Below are positions 24,980 to 33,329 of a stretch of DNA of 64,000 nt, piece after piece. Made by a program: the position numbers and the translations under genes. The notes under the pieces are model-generated. The model was not told the origin of the DNA, ran no database searches, and saw only the letters and a program-made list of their open reading frames with translations. The stretch's first letter is position 1; every line of letters starts with the position of its first letter. The DNA comes from Allobosea sp. WAO (GTDB lineage Bacteria; Pseudomonadota; Alphaproteobacteria; Rhizobiales; Beijerinckiaceae), in assembly GCF_001509835.1 (NCBI RefSeq), contig NZ_JXTJ01000011.1, forward strand, positions 90,301 through 154,300, in the 5' to 3' direction.

Positions 24980-26254
24980 TCAGTTGGGCTTGAGCTGGTA
25001 GACGTCACCCTGGTCGGTCGCCACGTACATGCTGCCGTCAGGCGCCTGCACGACGGAGCGGAAGCGCCCGGCCGGCATAGGCAGGGAGATCGTGGTGCGC
25101 TTGGCGGACGAGCCGTCGGGCGTGATGTCGAGCACGTCGAGACGGTTGCCGACCGGTGTTCCATGGATGCCGATACCCATGAAGGTCACCACCATCCGGC
25201 CGTTCCAGTCCTTCCACTGCGGGCCGTTCAGGAACACGCACGACGACATGCCCTGCGAGAGCATTTCGTTGTTCCAGGCCGGCTTCATCGCATTGGGGTA
25301 GGTCTTGGTGTCGGTCATCGGCATGAACGCCGAGCGATCCTTCGGATCGACCGCGCCCATCTGGTTCGGCGAGTAGCCGCAGTAGTTGTCGGGACAGTCG
25401 GCGCGTCCCGCCATGTTGGGGCGCGGATCCCAGCCGGCATTGCCGCCGGCGGTCAGCGCCGTCACCTCGTCGCTGTGCCAGGGGCCGTTCTCCGCGGTGT
25501 ACGGCTGGTTGGTGCCCGGGCGGAAGCAGATGCCCTGCGGGTTGCGATGGCCATAGGTGAAGATGCGGGCATCGAAGCCCTGCGGCGCATTGTTGCCGGG
25601 CGCGGCCTTGCCGTCCCGGTCGATACGCAGGACCTTGCCACCCATGCGGGTCGGGCTTTGCGGCACCTCGCCATTATGGGTGTCGCCCGTCGTCACATAG
25701 AGAAAGCCGTCCCCGGGGCCGAAGCGCAGGCGCCCGCCATTATGCGCGCCGGGATCGCCGAAGGGATGGTTGCTGGGCAGGGGCTTGTAGGCGATGTCGG
25801 TGACGATATCCTGCCGGTTCGAAACCTTGGTCAGATCGGGACTGACCGTCAGCCGCAGCACCCGATTGGTTCCCGGCGCGGTCATGTTCGACGCCGAGGC
25901 CACGTAGATGAAGCGGTTGGTAGCGAATTCCGGGTCGATCGCGACACCGTACATTCCAGCCTGACCACCGCAGAAGAGGTCGGATGCTGTGTCGGGGTAG
26001 TTTTTGGAATCCTTGATGCCGAGCAAGGCGTTGATCTTGCCGGATGGTAGCCGGACCGAGAGTCCACTGCACTTCTCGGTGAAGAACATCGTGCCGTCGG
26101 GCAGGAAGGCCATGTCCCAGGTCAGGTCGCGGCCGGACATCACGGTAGTGCTGGTGAGACCGGGAGTTCCGCCGCTTTGGGCTGCTGCCATTCCGGGCAG
26201 GGCGACTGAGGCCAGTAAGGCGTAGGGCAACACGAAGCGAACACGTCGAGTCAT
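24980..26254 (-). CDS. Secreted PQQ-dependent sugar/aldose dehydrogenase-like protein (sorbosone dehydrogenase family)
   Basis: 424 residues, starting at ATG 26254 behind GGAGGA; signal peptide ends near MAAAQS. Beta-propeller sequences include LTWDMAFLPDGTMFFTEK, YGVAIDPEFATNRFIYV, GDPGAHNGGRLRFGPGDGFLYVTTGD and YGHRNPQGICFRPGT, which match soluble glucose/L-sorbosone dehydrogenases; the GAHNGG histidine and YGHRNPQG arginine/asparagine are the expected active-site region. It would oxidise an aldose or aldehyde in the periplasm. Linkage to pqq genes and a cytochrome c supports PQQ use. Confidence 0.9.
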   Translation of the reverse strand: MTRRVRFVLPYALLASVALPGMAAAQSGGTPGLTSTTVMSGRDLTWDMAFLPDGTMFFTEKCSGLSVRLPSGKINALLGIKDSKNYPDTASDLFCGGQAGMYGVAIDPEFATNRFIYVASASNMTAPGTNRVLRLTVSPDLTKVSNRQDIVTDIAYKPLPSNHPFGDPGAHNGGRLRFGPGDGFLYVTTGDTHNGEVPQSPTRMGGKVLRIDRDGKAAPGNNAPQGFDARIFTYGHRNPQGICFRPGTNQPYTAENGPWHSDEVTALTAGGNAGWDPRPNMAGRADCPDNYCGYSPNQMGAVDPKDRSAFMPMTDTKTYPNAMKPAWNNEMLSQGMSSCVFLNGPQWKDWNGRMVVTFMGIGIHGTPVGNRLDVLDITPDGSSAKRTTISLPMPAGRFRSVVQAPDGSMYVATDQGDVYQLKPN

Positions 26255-26820
26255 CGATGCTTCCTCCGAGCTAGTGAGCGTCTCCCTGGAAAAAAGGCCC
26301 GCAATCGGCTGGCCTGGGCCGAAATCGTTGTTCGGCCGAACGATTATTATGCGACTGCCCAAGTATGCGCAACATCGTTTCGTCGCGATCTCGATCGACG
26401 ATTGCATGGAGAAGATCTGCATGCCTTTAGGTCATAATCTGTTTAGGTCGCCTGGTATTCAGATCATTGTTGATGATGGCGAGAAGACGTCCAGCAACAG
26501 GATCGACTTCTGGATGAAGCGCGAAGAGGACCGATGAGGTCGGCTGACAGCTGATAGGTGGCTGAGGCCTTTGCGATCTCGGAGACGTGTTTGCCGGCCG
26601 TATGGCTGTCTTCGCGGTTGGCTCCGGCGGCGGCATGATCGCGCCCTGATCCCCGAACTGATCGATCCGCCCCTCCCTCAGTATGTCTCTCGGCAGAACA
26701 GCGTGGACGAAGGGCTTGAAGAGACTGCAAGGCTCCGGGATCACTGTTACGGTCGCCGCGTCAACCGCCACGGCCCGATCGGAAGCCGGGAATTCAACGC
26801 ATCTTCGGGGGCCGAGTGCC
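26255..26820. promoter_or_regulatory. 566-bp intergenic region with a 12-bp palindrome
   Basis: Between the divergent PQQ dehydrogenase and methylglyoxal synthase genes. GTTCGG-CCGAAC at 26330-26341 is a perfect 12-bp palindrome about 75 bp upstream of the dehydrogenase start and is a candidate regulator site. The rest is relatively AT-rich compared with the surroundings (26340-26480), as expected for promoters. Short open frames here lack recognisable features. Confidence 0.4.
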
Positions 26821-27213
26821 ATGACTCTCACGATCGGTATGGTGGCCCATGACAGGAAGAAGGCCGACCTGGCTGCCTGGGCCGAACAGCACGCTGACTT
26901 GATCGAACATCACACCATCGTCGCGACCGCGACGACCGGAGGTATTCTCAGATCCGCCTTGCCCAATCTTGCCATTCGCCTCGTCAAGAGCGGGCCGCTC
27001 GGTGGCGACCAGCAGATCGGCGCCATGATTGCCCAAGGAGAGCTGGACGCGCTCCTGTTCTTTCCCGATCCACTCGCCGCCCAGCCTCACGACGTCGATG
27101 TCAAAGCGCTGCTCAGGCTGGTGCTGGTGTATGATGTCCCCGCAGCGTTCAGCCCCAGCACGGCGAGTGCTCTGGCTCGGTCAGGTCTTTTTGATCGACA
27201 GCCCACCGCCTGA
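26821..27213 (+). CDS. mgsA: Methylglyoxal synthase
   Basis: 130 residues starting at ATG 26821 with GGGGG upstream. All family motifs are visible: MVAHDRKK, ATATTGG (phosphate binding), SGPLGGDQQIGAMI with the catalytic aspartate, and FFPDPLAAQPHDVDVKALLRL with the second aspartate and histidine; the usual FFWDPL has proline for tryptophan. Converts dihydroxyacetone phosphate to methylglyoxal, a phosphate-releasing bypass of glycolysis. It stands alone between two divergent or convergent groups. Confidence 0.95.
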   Translation: MTLTIGMVAHDRKKADLAAWAEQHADLIEHHTIVATATTGGILRSALPNLAIRLVKSGPLGGDQQIGAMIAQGELDALLFFPDPLAAQPHDVDVKALLRLVLVYDVPAAFSPSTASALARSGLFDRQPTA

Positions 27214-27446
27214 TCTGGTGCAGGTCGAGCTCGGGCGTAGCCGGAGCATCTCGGTCATAGCCACGGTTCGCGACCTCAATCGATTTCGGTTCGAGTGGGC
27301 GCGGCCGGTGCCTGTGATGGCGGCCATGTAACGCGCCTTGGCGGGCAGGTCCGTGCCGGGCCCGCTCTGCGGCAATGCCCGGAGTGCGCCGGACCGCACC
27401 AAAAGCGAGGGATGAGCACGTCGGCCCCGAGTGAGGCCGCTTTGCC

Positions 27447-28283
27447 TTAGACAGGTGCGAGCCCCAGCATTGCCCGCGCCTCTGCCGGCGTCGCGGCGCG
27501 CGCGCCATGCCGGCCGATCGCCTCGACGGCCATCTCGACCAGTTCGGCATTGCCGGAGGCCAGCCGGTCCTTGGCGGCGCGGATATTGTCCTCCATCCCG
27601 GTCCGGACGGCACTTGCTCCGCGGGCCAGCGCCCACTCCATCACCCGCATCTGCTCGCGCCCGATGCCGGCGGCGGTCCAGCTCGCGCCGGGAATGACCC
27701 GCTTCGTCTCGGCGAGCAGGATGTCGAGCAGCACCTCATCGGCCGGCATCGCGTTCTTGACGCCCATCACGAACTGGATGTGTGGACGCGGTCCGATCAG
27801 CCCCTCATCGACGAGGCGGCGCGCTGCGTGGATATGCGACAGGTCGAAGATCTCGATCTCGGGGGCGATACCGTGCTCCTGCATCCGCGCCGCCAGATCG
27901 CTCACCAGGCTCGTCGGGTTCTCGTAGACGATGGTCGGGAAATTCACCGAGCCGGTCGAGAGCGAGGCCATGTCGGGGCGGTGCACCAGGGAGAGGCCAC
28001 GCGCCGCCGGATCGCGTCCCCGGCCGCCGGTCGAGAACTGGATGATCATCCCCGGGCAGGCTTCGCGAATCCCGGCCTGGACCTCGGCAAAGCGGTCCGG
28101 ATCGGAGGAGGGTGTCTCGTCGTCATTGCGGACATGGATGTGGACGAGGCTGGCGCCTGCCTCGAAGGCCGCGCGGGTCGAGGCGATCTGCTCGGCCGGC
28201 AGCACGGGCAGGTTGGGATTGTCCTTCTTGCGCGGCACGGAGCCGGTGATGGCGACGGCCACCACGACGGGACGCTTGCTCAT
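27447..28283 (-). CDS. Beta-keto acid cleavage enzyme (BKACE, DUF849 family)
   Basis: 278 residues. Zinc ligands His48 and His50 (LVHIHVRND) and Glu231 with Asp232 (RTGMEDN) are in place. BKACEs combine a beta-keto acid with acetyl-CoA to give acetoacetate and a shorter acyl-CoA. Where the aminohexanoate-cleaving Kce has a glutamate at the start of the barrel (TGAE), this protein has TGSV, which argues against an amino-bearing substrate. It is 8 nt after benD at the end of catB-catC-catA-benD, so beta-ketoadipate is a plausible substrate, giving succinyl-CoA and acetoacetate. That role is inference. Confidence 0.88.
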   Translation of the reverse strand: MSKRPVVVAVAITGSVPRKKDNPNLPVLPAEQIASTRAAFEAGASLVHIHVRNDDETPSSDPDRFAEVQAGIREACPGMIIQFSTGGRGRDPAARGLSLVHRPDMASLSTGSVNFPTIVYENPTSLVSDLAARMQEHGIAPEIEIFDLSHIHAARRLVDEGLIGPRPHIQFVMGVKNAMPADEVLLDILLAETKRVIPGASWTAAGIGREQMRVMEWALARGASAVRTGMEDNIRAAKDRLASGNAELVEMAVEAIGRHGARAATPAEARAMLGLAPV

Positions 28284-28291
28284 GATCACTG

Positions 28292-29095
28292 TCACCCCTG
28301 GTCGCCGCCGCCGGCCGGCAGCACCGTTCCATTGATATAGGACGCATCGTCGGAAGCCAGGAACAGGATCGCTGCGGCGATCTCCTTCAGCTCGCCATAG
28401 CGACCGAGATGTGAGGCACGCAGGGTCTGGTCGACGACCTCCTGCATCCACTGCTTGTCCGCTTCGGTCTGAGCGTCGGTCCCCCGCGGGATCCGGCGCG
28501 GCGGCGCTGTCACGCCGCCCGGAGCGACGGCATTGACGCGGATGTTCGTTCCGGCGAGCTCGAAGGCGAGCGATGCCGTCAGCGCGTTCACGCCGCCCTT
28601 GGCCGCCGAATAGGGAATGCGGTTAATCCCTTTGGTCGCGATCGAGGAGACGTTGACGATGGCGCCGCGGCCCTGGGTCTGCATATAGGGCAGCACCGCC
28701 CGGCAGCCCCACAGCGTCGGGAACAGCGAGCGGTTGATCTCCGCGACGATCTGGCGTTCGTCGAATTCCTGGAAAGGCCGCATCCAGATCGCGCCGCCGA
28801 TATTCGTCACCAGCACGTCGATGGCGCCAAAATTCTCCTTGGCGCGTGCCATCACCTTTTCGTTCCCGGCGAAGGTCTCAAGATCCTCTTCGAGCGCGAC
28901 GACGCGTTCGGCGCCGTAGGCCGAGGCGATCTCCTGCGCGACCTCCTGGATGATCGCCGAGCGATCGACGATCGTCAGCCTGGCTCCCTCGGCCGCCGCG
29001 TCGAGCGCCACCTGCTTGCCGACGCCCTGCGCGGCACCGGTGACGATGAGGCTGCGTCCTTCGAACCGGCCGGCGCGGGAGGATTGCAAAGCCAT
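28292..29095 (-). CDS. benD: 1,6-dihydroxycyclohexa-2,4-diene-1-carboxylate dehydrogenase (BenD-like SDR)
   Basis: 267 residues, short-chain dehydrogenase with VTGAAQGVGK for NAD and the catalytic NVSSIATKGINRIPYSAAKGG. The motifs RSLFPTLWGCRAVLP and VAPGGVTAPPRRIPRGTDAQ are typical of BenD/XylL proteins, which oxidise the benzoate cis-diol to catechol. benABC (benzoate dioxygenase) is not in the window. The gene lies 130 bp after catA and 8 nt before the BKACE gene. Confidence 0.9.
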   Translation of the reverse strand: MALQSSRAGRFEGRSLIVTGAAQGVGKQVALDAAAEGARLTIVDRSAIIQEVAQEIASAYGAERVVALEEDLETFAGNEKVMARAKENFGAIDVLVTNIGGAIWMRPFQEFDERQIVAEINRSLFPTLWGCRAVLPYMQTQGRGAIVNVSSIATKGINRIPYSAAKGGVNALTASLAFELAGTNIRVNAVAPGGVTAPPRRIPRGTDAQTEADKQWMQEVVDQTLRASHLGRYGELKEIAAAILFLASDDASYINGTVLPAGGGDQG

Positions 29096-29225
29096 GGCGT
29101 ATCTCCGGAAAATGGCTGCCGTGAAGGCAAGTATCTGGCGAGGCTATTCATGCGGCCGGCGGCGCAAAGGGGCTGGCCCCTCGCACCGCTGGCGTCTTCC
29201 GTCGCGGCCTCTGAAGGCGAAGGCG

Positions 29226-30155
29226 TCAGCCGGCCGTGACGTGGGCGCGGCTGACCACGGTCTGCGGCACGTCCGCGCGCTCCTTCGTCAGCACGACATC
29301 GAAGGTCGTGCGGGCGAACGGGCGGTTGAGCCCGGCATTGCGGATGGCATCGGCGTCGACGACACGGTCGAGCGTGACGACGAGTTCCTCACGCGTGCCG
29401 AAGGCGAAGTCCGTGTAGAGATACTTGTCGCCGGTGAAGTTGAACTGCGTCGTCAGCTGGCGGTGTCCGGGTGCCGAGATGAAGTAATGGACATGGGCCG
29501 GGCGTTCCGCGTGCCGGCCGAGGGCTGTCATCAGCTGGCGCGTCGCGCTCTCGGGCGGGCAGCCATAGCCGTTGGGAACGATGGTCTGGGCGCGGTAGCG
29601 GCCCTGCTCGTCCGTCTCGATGCGGCGGCGCAGATTGTAGGGCGCCTGCTCGCCGTCGATGAAGGAATAGCCGCCCTTGGAGTTGGCGTGCCAGATGTCG
29701 ACGATCGCGCCGGCTATCGGCTTGCCGTCCTCATCCGAAACCTGGCCCTCGATGATGAAGACTTCGCCGGGGTCGGTGCCGTCATCCATGCGCGCTTCGC
29801 CCTTGGAAAGCGGTGCGTCCGGCACGTAGAGCGGCCCTTCGATGGTCCGCATCGTGCCGCCGTTGAGGCCGGCAAGCCGCTCGGCTTCATCGAGCCGCAG
29901 ATCGAGGAAATGCTCGAGCGCGGTGCCCGGGACGAGCAGGCCGAGCTCCTCGTTCTTCGCTGCCTTGCCGATGAAGGCGACAGCGGCCCAGAACTCGTCC
30001 ATCGAGACGTCGCACTCATCGATCACCTGCATGAGCCGGTAGAGCAGCTGGGCGGTGACTTCCTTGGTCCGGGCATCGCCCTTGTCGCTGTCGATGCCGG
30101 CCGCACTGTTGGCGAGATTCTTCTTGTCCGCGTCGGAGATCAGATTGGTGGGCAT
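29226..30155 (-). CDS. catA: Catechol 1,2-dioxygenase
   Basis: 309 residues; ATG 30155 follows GAGGAAA. The Fe(III) ligands are recognisable: tyrosines in APYNLRR and PNGYGCP and histidines in RPAHVHYF. The helical linker that mediates dimerisation occupies the first 90 residues. Opens catechol between the hydroxyls to cis,cis-muconate. Follows catC by 56 nt. Confidence 0.96.
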   Translation of the reverse strand: MPTNLISDADKKNLANSAAGIDSDKGDARTKEVTAQLLYRLMQVIDECDVSMDEFWAAVAFIGKAAKNEELGLLVPGTALEHFLDLRLDEAERLAGLNGGTMRTIEGPLYVPDAPLSKGEARMDDGTDPGEVFIIEGQVSDEDGKPIAGAIVDIWHANSKGGYSFIDGEQAPYNLRRRIETDEQGRYRAQTIVPNGYGCPPESATRQLMTALGRHAERPAHVHYFISAPGHRQLTTQFNFTGDKYLYTDFAFGTREELVVTLDRVVDADAIRNAGLNRPFARTTFDVVLTKERADVPQTVVSRAHVTAG

Positions 30156-30211
30156 GGCGTTTCCTCGTTCTTTGATTGTTGGCGGGCATTCGCGAAGGGA
30201 TCGCGGCGTTC

Positions 30212-30502
30212 CTATCGGTCGTCGTCGCGGACGGATGAGGGGTGGCGGCAAAGCGCCGTGACCTTCACGTCCATGAAGGGGAAGAGGGGCAGGCCGGAGA
30301 GGATGTCGTGCAGGGCCTGCGGGCTCTCGACATCGAAGACGCTGGTGTTGGCATAGCGCCCGGCATGACGCCAGAGATGCCGCCAAATGCCGGCCCGCTG
30401 CAGCTCCTGGGCGCGCTCGCGCTCCGCCGCCTTCAGCGCATTCGCCGTCTCCGCGGGCAGATCGTGCGGGATCCGGACATCCATTTCGACTTGAAAGATC
30501 AT
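30212..30502 (-). CDS. catC: Muconolactone delta-isomerase
   Basis: 96 residues with the family opening MIFQVEMDVRIPHDLP and ERERAQELQRAGIWRHLWR, then YANTSVFDVESPQALHDIL and LPLFPFMDVKVTAL. It isomerises muconolactone to beta-ketoadipate enol-lactone. It starts 4 nt after the catB stop, so coupling is likely. Confidence 0.96.
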   Translation of the reverse strand: MIFQVEMDVRIPHDLPAETANALKAAERERAQELQRAGIWRHLWRHAGRYANTSVFDVESPQALHDILSGLPLFPFMDVKVTALCRHPSSVRDDDR

Positions 30503-30506
30503 CGGT

Positions 30507-31679
30507 TCAGGATCCCATCTTGGCGCGCGGCAGCACATGGAGCGAAGGCTCGGCGCGGTCGCGCCGGAACCGGTTCAGCTGGGTCTCGGACAAAGTGACG
30601 CCGAGACCCGGCCCGGTCGGCACGGCGAGGCCGAAATCGGCATAGTCGAGCGGCGTCTCGAGAATTTCTTCGGTCAGCAGCAAGGGGCCGAAGAGCTCGG
30701 TGCCCCATTCCAGCTTGCCGATGGTCGAGAACAGATGGGCCGAGGCAGCGGTGCCGATGCCGCCTTCCAGCATGGTCCCGCCATAGAGCCCGATGCCGGC
30801 CGCCTCGGCGATCGCCGCCACTTTGGCCGCGGCGAAGAGGCCGCCGGACTGCTCGATCTTCAGCGCGAAGACATCGGCGCCCGCCTGGGTCGCGATGGCG
30901 AATGCGGTTTCGGGGCCGTTCAGGGCCTCATCGGCCATGATCGCGACCGGCGTCTCGCGGGCCAGCCGGGCGAGGGCGCCAAGATTGCGCAGCGCGACCG
31001 GCTGCTCGATCAGCTCGACGCCGGCGGCGGCCAGCGCCGGCAGCATGGCCGAGGCAGTCGCTTCCGACCAGGCCTGGTTGATGTCGACCCGCACCGAGGC
31101 GCGGTGGCCGAGCGCCCGCTTGATCGCGGCGACATGGGCGACATTCGCGGCCGGGTCGCCCTTGCCGATTTTCAGCTTGAAGATGTTGTGGCGGCGGCGC
31201 GCCAGCATCTCCTCGGCTTCCTCGATGTCGCGCCCGGTATCGCCGCTGGCGAGGGTCCAGGCCACGGGCAGCCGGTCGTGCTGGCGGCCGCCGAGGAGCT
31301 CGGAAATCGGCAGGCCGACACGCTGGCCGAGAGCATCGAGCAGTGCCGTCTCGACCGCGCATTTCGCGAAGTGGTTGCCCTGCACCGAGGTCGCGATGGT
31401 CGCCATCGTCCTGGCTACGCGATTGGGATCGCTGGCGAGTAGGATCGGCGCGAAATAGGCGTCGATGGCGAGCTTCATGCCTTCGGGGCTCTCGGGGCCA
31501 TAGGCGAGGCCGCCGATCGTGGTACCTTCGCCGGTGCCGACGAGGCCGTCCGACATATGCAGCCGCACGATCATCAGCGTCTGGCGGTGCATGGTCGTCA
31601 TCGCCAGCTGGTGCGGGCGGATGGTCGGCAGATCGACCAGAATCGTCTCGACCTGTTGAATCCGCGGGCCTTCAGACAC
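30507..31679 (-). CDS. catB: Muconate cycloisomerase
   Basis: 390 residues, MLE subgroup of the enolase superfamily. KxK motif in FKLKIGKG, metal ligands in VDINQAWS, IEQPV and MADEAL, and the second lysine in ALKIEQSGG. Cyclises cis,cis-muconate to muconolactone. First gene of catBCA-benD-BKACE. The start at 31679 is followed upstream by the conserved ATAC-N7-GTAT element about 80 bp away. Confidence 0.95.
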   Translation of the reverse strand: MSEGPRIQQVETILVDLPTIRPHQLAMTTMHRQTLMIVRLHMSDGLVGTGEGTTIGGLAYGPESPEGMKLAIDAYFAPILLASDPNRVARTMATIATSVQGNHFAKCAVETALLDALGQRVGLPISELLGGRQHDRLPVAWTLASGDTGRDIEEAEEMLARRRHNIFKLKIGKGDPAANVAHVAAIKRALGHRASVRVDINQAWSEATASAMLPALAAAGVELIEQPVALRNLGALARLARETPVAIMADEALNGPETAFAIATQAGADVFALKIEQSGGLFAAAKVAAIAEAAGIGLYGGTMLEGGIGTAASAHLFSTIGKLEWGTELFGPLLLTEEILETPLDYADFGLAVPTGPGLGVTLSETQLNRFRRDRAEPSLHVLPRAKMGS

Positions 31680-31710
31680 GTTTCGCTCCCATATTCATTG
31701 CCGAAAAGGC

Positions 31711-31780
31711 TAGGGCGCAGGGTCCGCGAAGGACAGGATCGATTGGGTGTATTTTTATACCCGAAGGGTATGGAGGCGGC
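31711..31780 (-). promoter_or_regulatory. catB promoter with BenM/CatM-type operator
   Basis: ATAC-CCGAAGG-GTAT at 31757-31771 fits the ATAC-N7-GTAT recognition sequence of BenM/CatM-type LysR regulators. The block GGACAGGATCG (31731-31741) and the TAGGG at 31711-31715 (CCCTA on minus, possible -10) occur at identical spacing upstream of the pcaD operon. A second half, ATACACC on minus, follows the site, as expected for an activation sub-site. Confidence 0.75.
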
Positions 31781-31925
31781 TGGCAGGCCAGTTGGTCCGG
31801 GCGCGATCGCATGAGGCGTTACGTCGCCGCCCGGCCAAAGAAAAAGGACGCGGCCGGCCTTTCGGGCGGTCGCGTCCGTGATCGTTGTCGCCGCTGCGTC
31901 TATGCCGCGCGCAGCACTATGGAGC

Positions 31926-33296
31926 CTATCGGGCGGCCGGGGCGGCGGCCGCTGGCGCGGCTGCGGTCGCGATAGCGCCGGCCGTGCTCCGCACCGTCAG
32001 TGTCGCGAGCGCCGCGATCACCAGCGGAATGGCCAGGGTCATGAAGTAGCCCGACGGCCCGGCGGTCGAAAGCAGCGTCCCGCCGATCGCTGAGCCGACG
32101 ATCGCTCCCGAACGCCCGACGCCGATGCCCCAGCCGGTCGCCGTGGCGCGAAGCTGCGTCGGATAGGTGTTCGAGATCAGGTAGTTCAGCACGAGCTGCT
32201 GGCCGCCGATGCCGAAGCCGGCAAGCGCGATCAGGGCGAAGACCACCGGCCAGCGGTCGCCCGCGAAGCCCAGTCCGAGCGCGACCGCGATTCCGACGGC
32301 GAACATGCCGATCAGGAGCTTGCGCGGGTCGACTTTCGGGAGGAAGGACGACAGCGGCAGGGCCATGGTGATGAAGGCGGCGTTGACGACGACGGTGCCG
32401 TAGGCGGCCTGGGCCTTTTCGAGGCCGAGCGTGGTCAGCGCGGTCGGCAGCCACTGCAGCAGCAGGAACCAGGCGATCCAGTTGAACAGATAGATCGCCG
32501 AGATCGCGATGGTGACATTGCGATAGCCGGACTCGAACAGGCCGGCGATCGACCCGCCATTCGAGACCTTGCCGGCGCTGACGAGCCGCACATGGTCGGG
32601 GATCGCCTGGCCGGTCATCTGGCGGAGCAGGCGGCGCGCCTCGTCCTGGCCGTCATTCTGCTTGCGCGAGACGAGATAGGCGGGCGATTCCGGCAGCAGG
32701 AAATAGGTCACGACCATCAGCGCGAGCGGCAGGATGCCGCCGATCAGGAAGATGCCGCGCCAGCCCATGACGGGCAGCCAGCTCGCGGCGATCAGACCGC
32801 CGAGCATGGCGCCGGCAGGCAGGCCGAGCAGCACGCCGGTGATCATCATGCCGCGCTTGGAGGCCGGGCTGTATTCACCGGTCAGCGCCAGCAGCGAAGG
32901 CGTCGCTCCGCCCATGCCGAGGCCGATCAGGAAGCGCAGCACGATGATCTGCGTCGGCGAGGTGGCGTAGGCGCCCATCAGCGAGAACACGCCGAACAGG
33001 AAGATCGCGATCAGGATCGCCTTGCGACGGCCATAGCGGTCGCCGAAGCTGCCGAGGCCGATCGCGCCAAGCGTCATGCCGATGGTGCTGGCGGTGATGA
33101 CCCAGGTCATGTCGGAGGGCTTCATGCCGAAATCCTGCGCGATCGCAGGTCCGATGAAGGCGATCGACTGGGTATCGAAACCGTCGAGCAGGGCGATGAT
33201 GAAGCAGAGACCGACGACCGCCCAGCGGCGGCCGGTCATCGTGCCTTCGTCGATGATGGTCTTGATATCTCTGGTGCTGGCGGGTGGGCTGGACAT
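31926..33296 (-). CDS. MFS aromatic acid:H+ symporter (BenK/PcaK-like)
   Basis: 456 residues, 12 predicted helices. The first-loop motif DGFDTQSIAFIGPAIAQDF carries the aspartates conserved in the aromatic acid:H+ symporter family, and GSFGDRYGRRKAIL is the MFS loop 2-3 motif. Expected to import benzoate, muconate or a hydroxybenzoate. Lies 33 nt after pcaD in the same operon. An Ala/Pro-rich tail ends the protein. Confidence 0.92.
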   Translation of the reverse strand: MSSPPASTRDIKTIIDEGTMTGRRWAVVGLCFIIALLDGFDTQSIAFIGPAIAQDFGMKPSDMTWVITASTIGMTLGAIGLGSFGDRYGRRKAILIAIFLFGVFSLMGAYATSPTQIIVLRFLIGLGMGGATPSLLALTGEYSPASKRGMMITGVLLGLPAGAMLGGLIAASWLPVMGWRGIFLIGGILPLALMVVTYFLLPESPAYLVSRKQNDGQDEARRLLRQMTGQAIPDHVRLVSAGKVSNGGSIAGLFESGYRNVTIAISAIYLFNWIAWFLLLQWLPTALTTLGLEKAQAAYGTVVVNAAFITMALPLSSFLPKVDPRKLLIGMFAVGIAVALGLGFAGDRWPVVFALIALAGFGIGGQQLVLNYLISNTYPTQLRATATGWGIGVGRSGAIVGSAIGGTLLSTAGPSGYFMTLAIPLVIAALATLTVRSTAGAIATAAAPAAAAPAAR

Positions 33297-33329
33297 GGAC
33301 GCTCCTCAGGATTGTGATTTTTGATGGAG

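Noticed and set aside
26427..26831. 134-codon minus-strand open frame between the PQQ dehydrogenase and mgsA
   Set aside because: No recognisable motif, no ribosome site, proline-rich low-complexity middle, and it overlaps the mgsA start; likely chance in high-GC DNA.
27149..27446. Open frames between mgsA and the BKACE gene, including a minus-strand segment reading ARYMAAITGTGRAH
   Set aside because: Looked like a possible gene remnant, but the frame runs into the BKACE gene in the wrong phase and I recognise no family, so no pseudogene is called.
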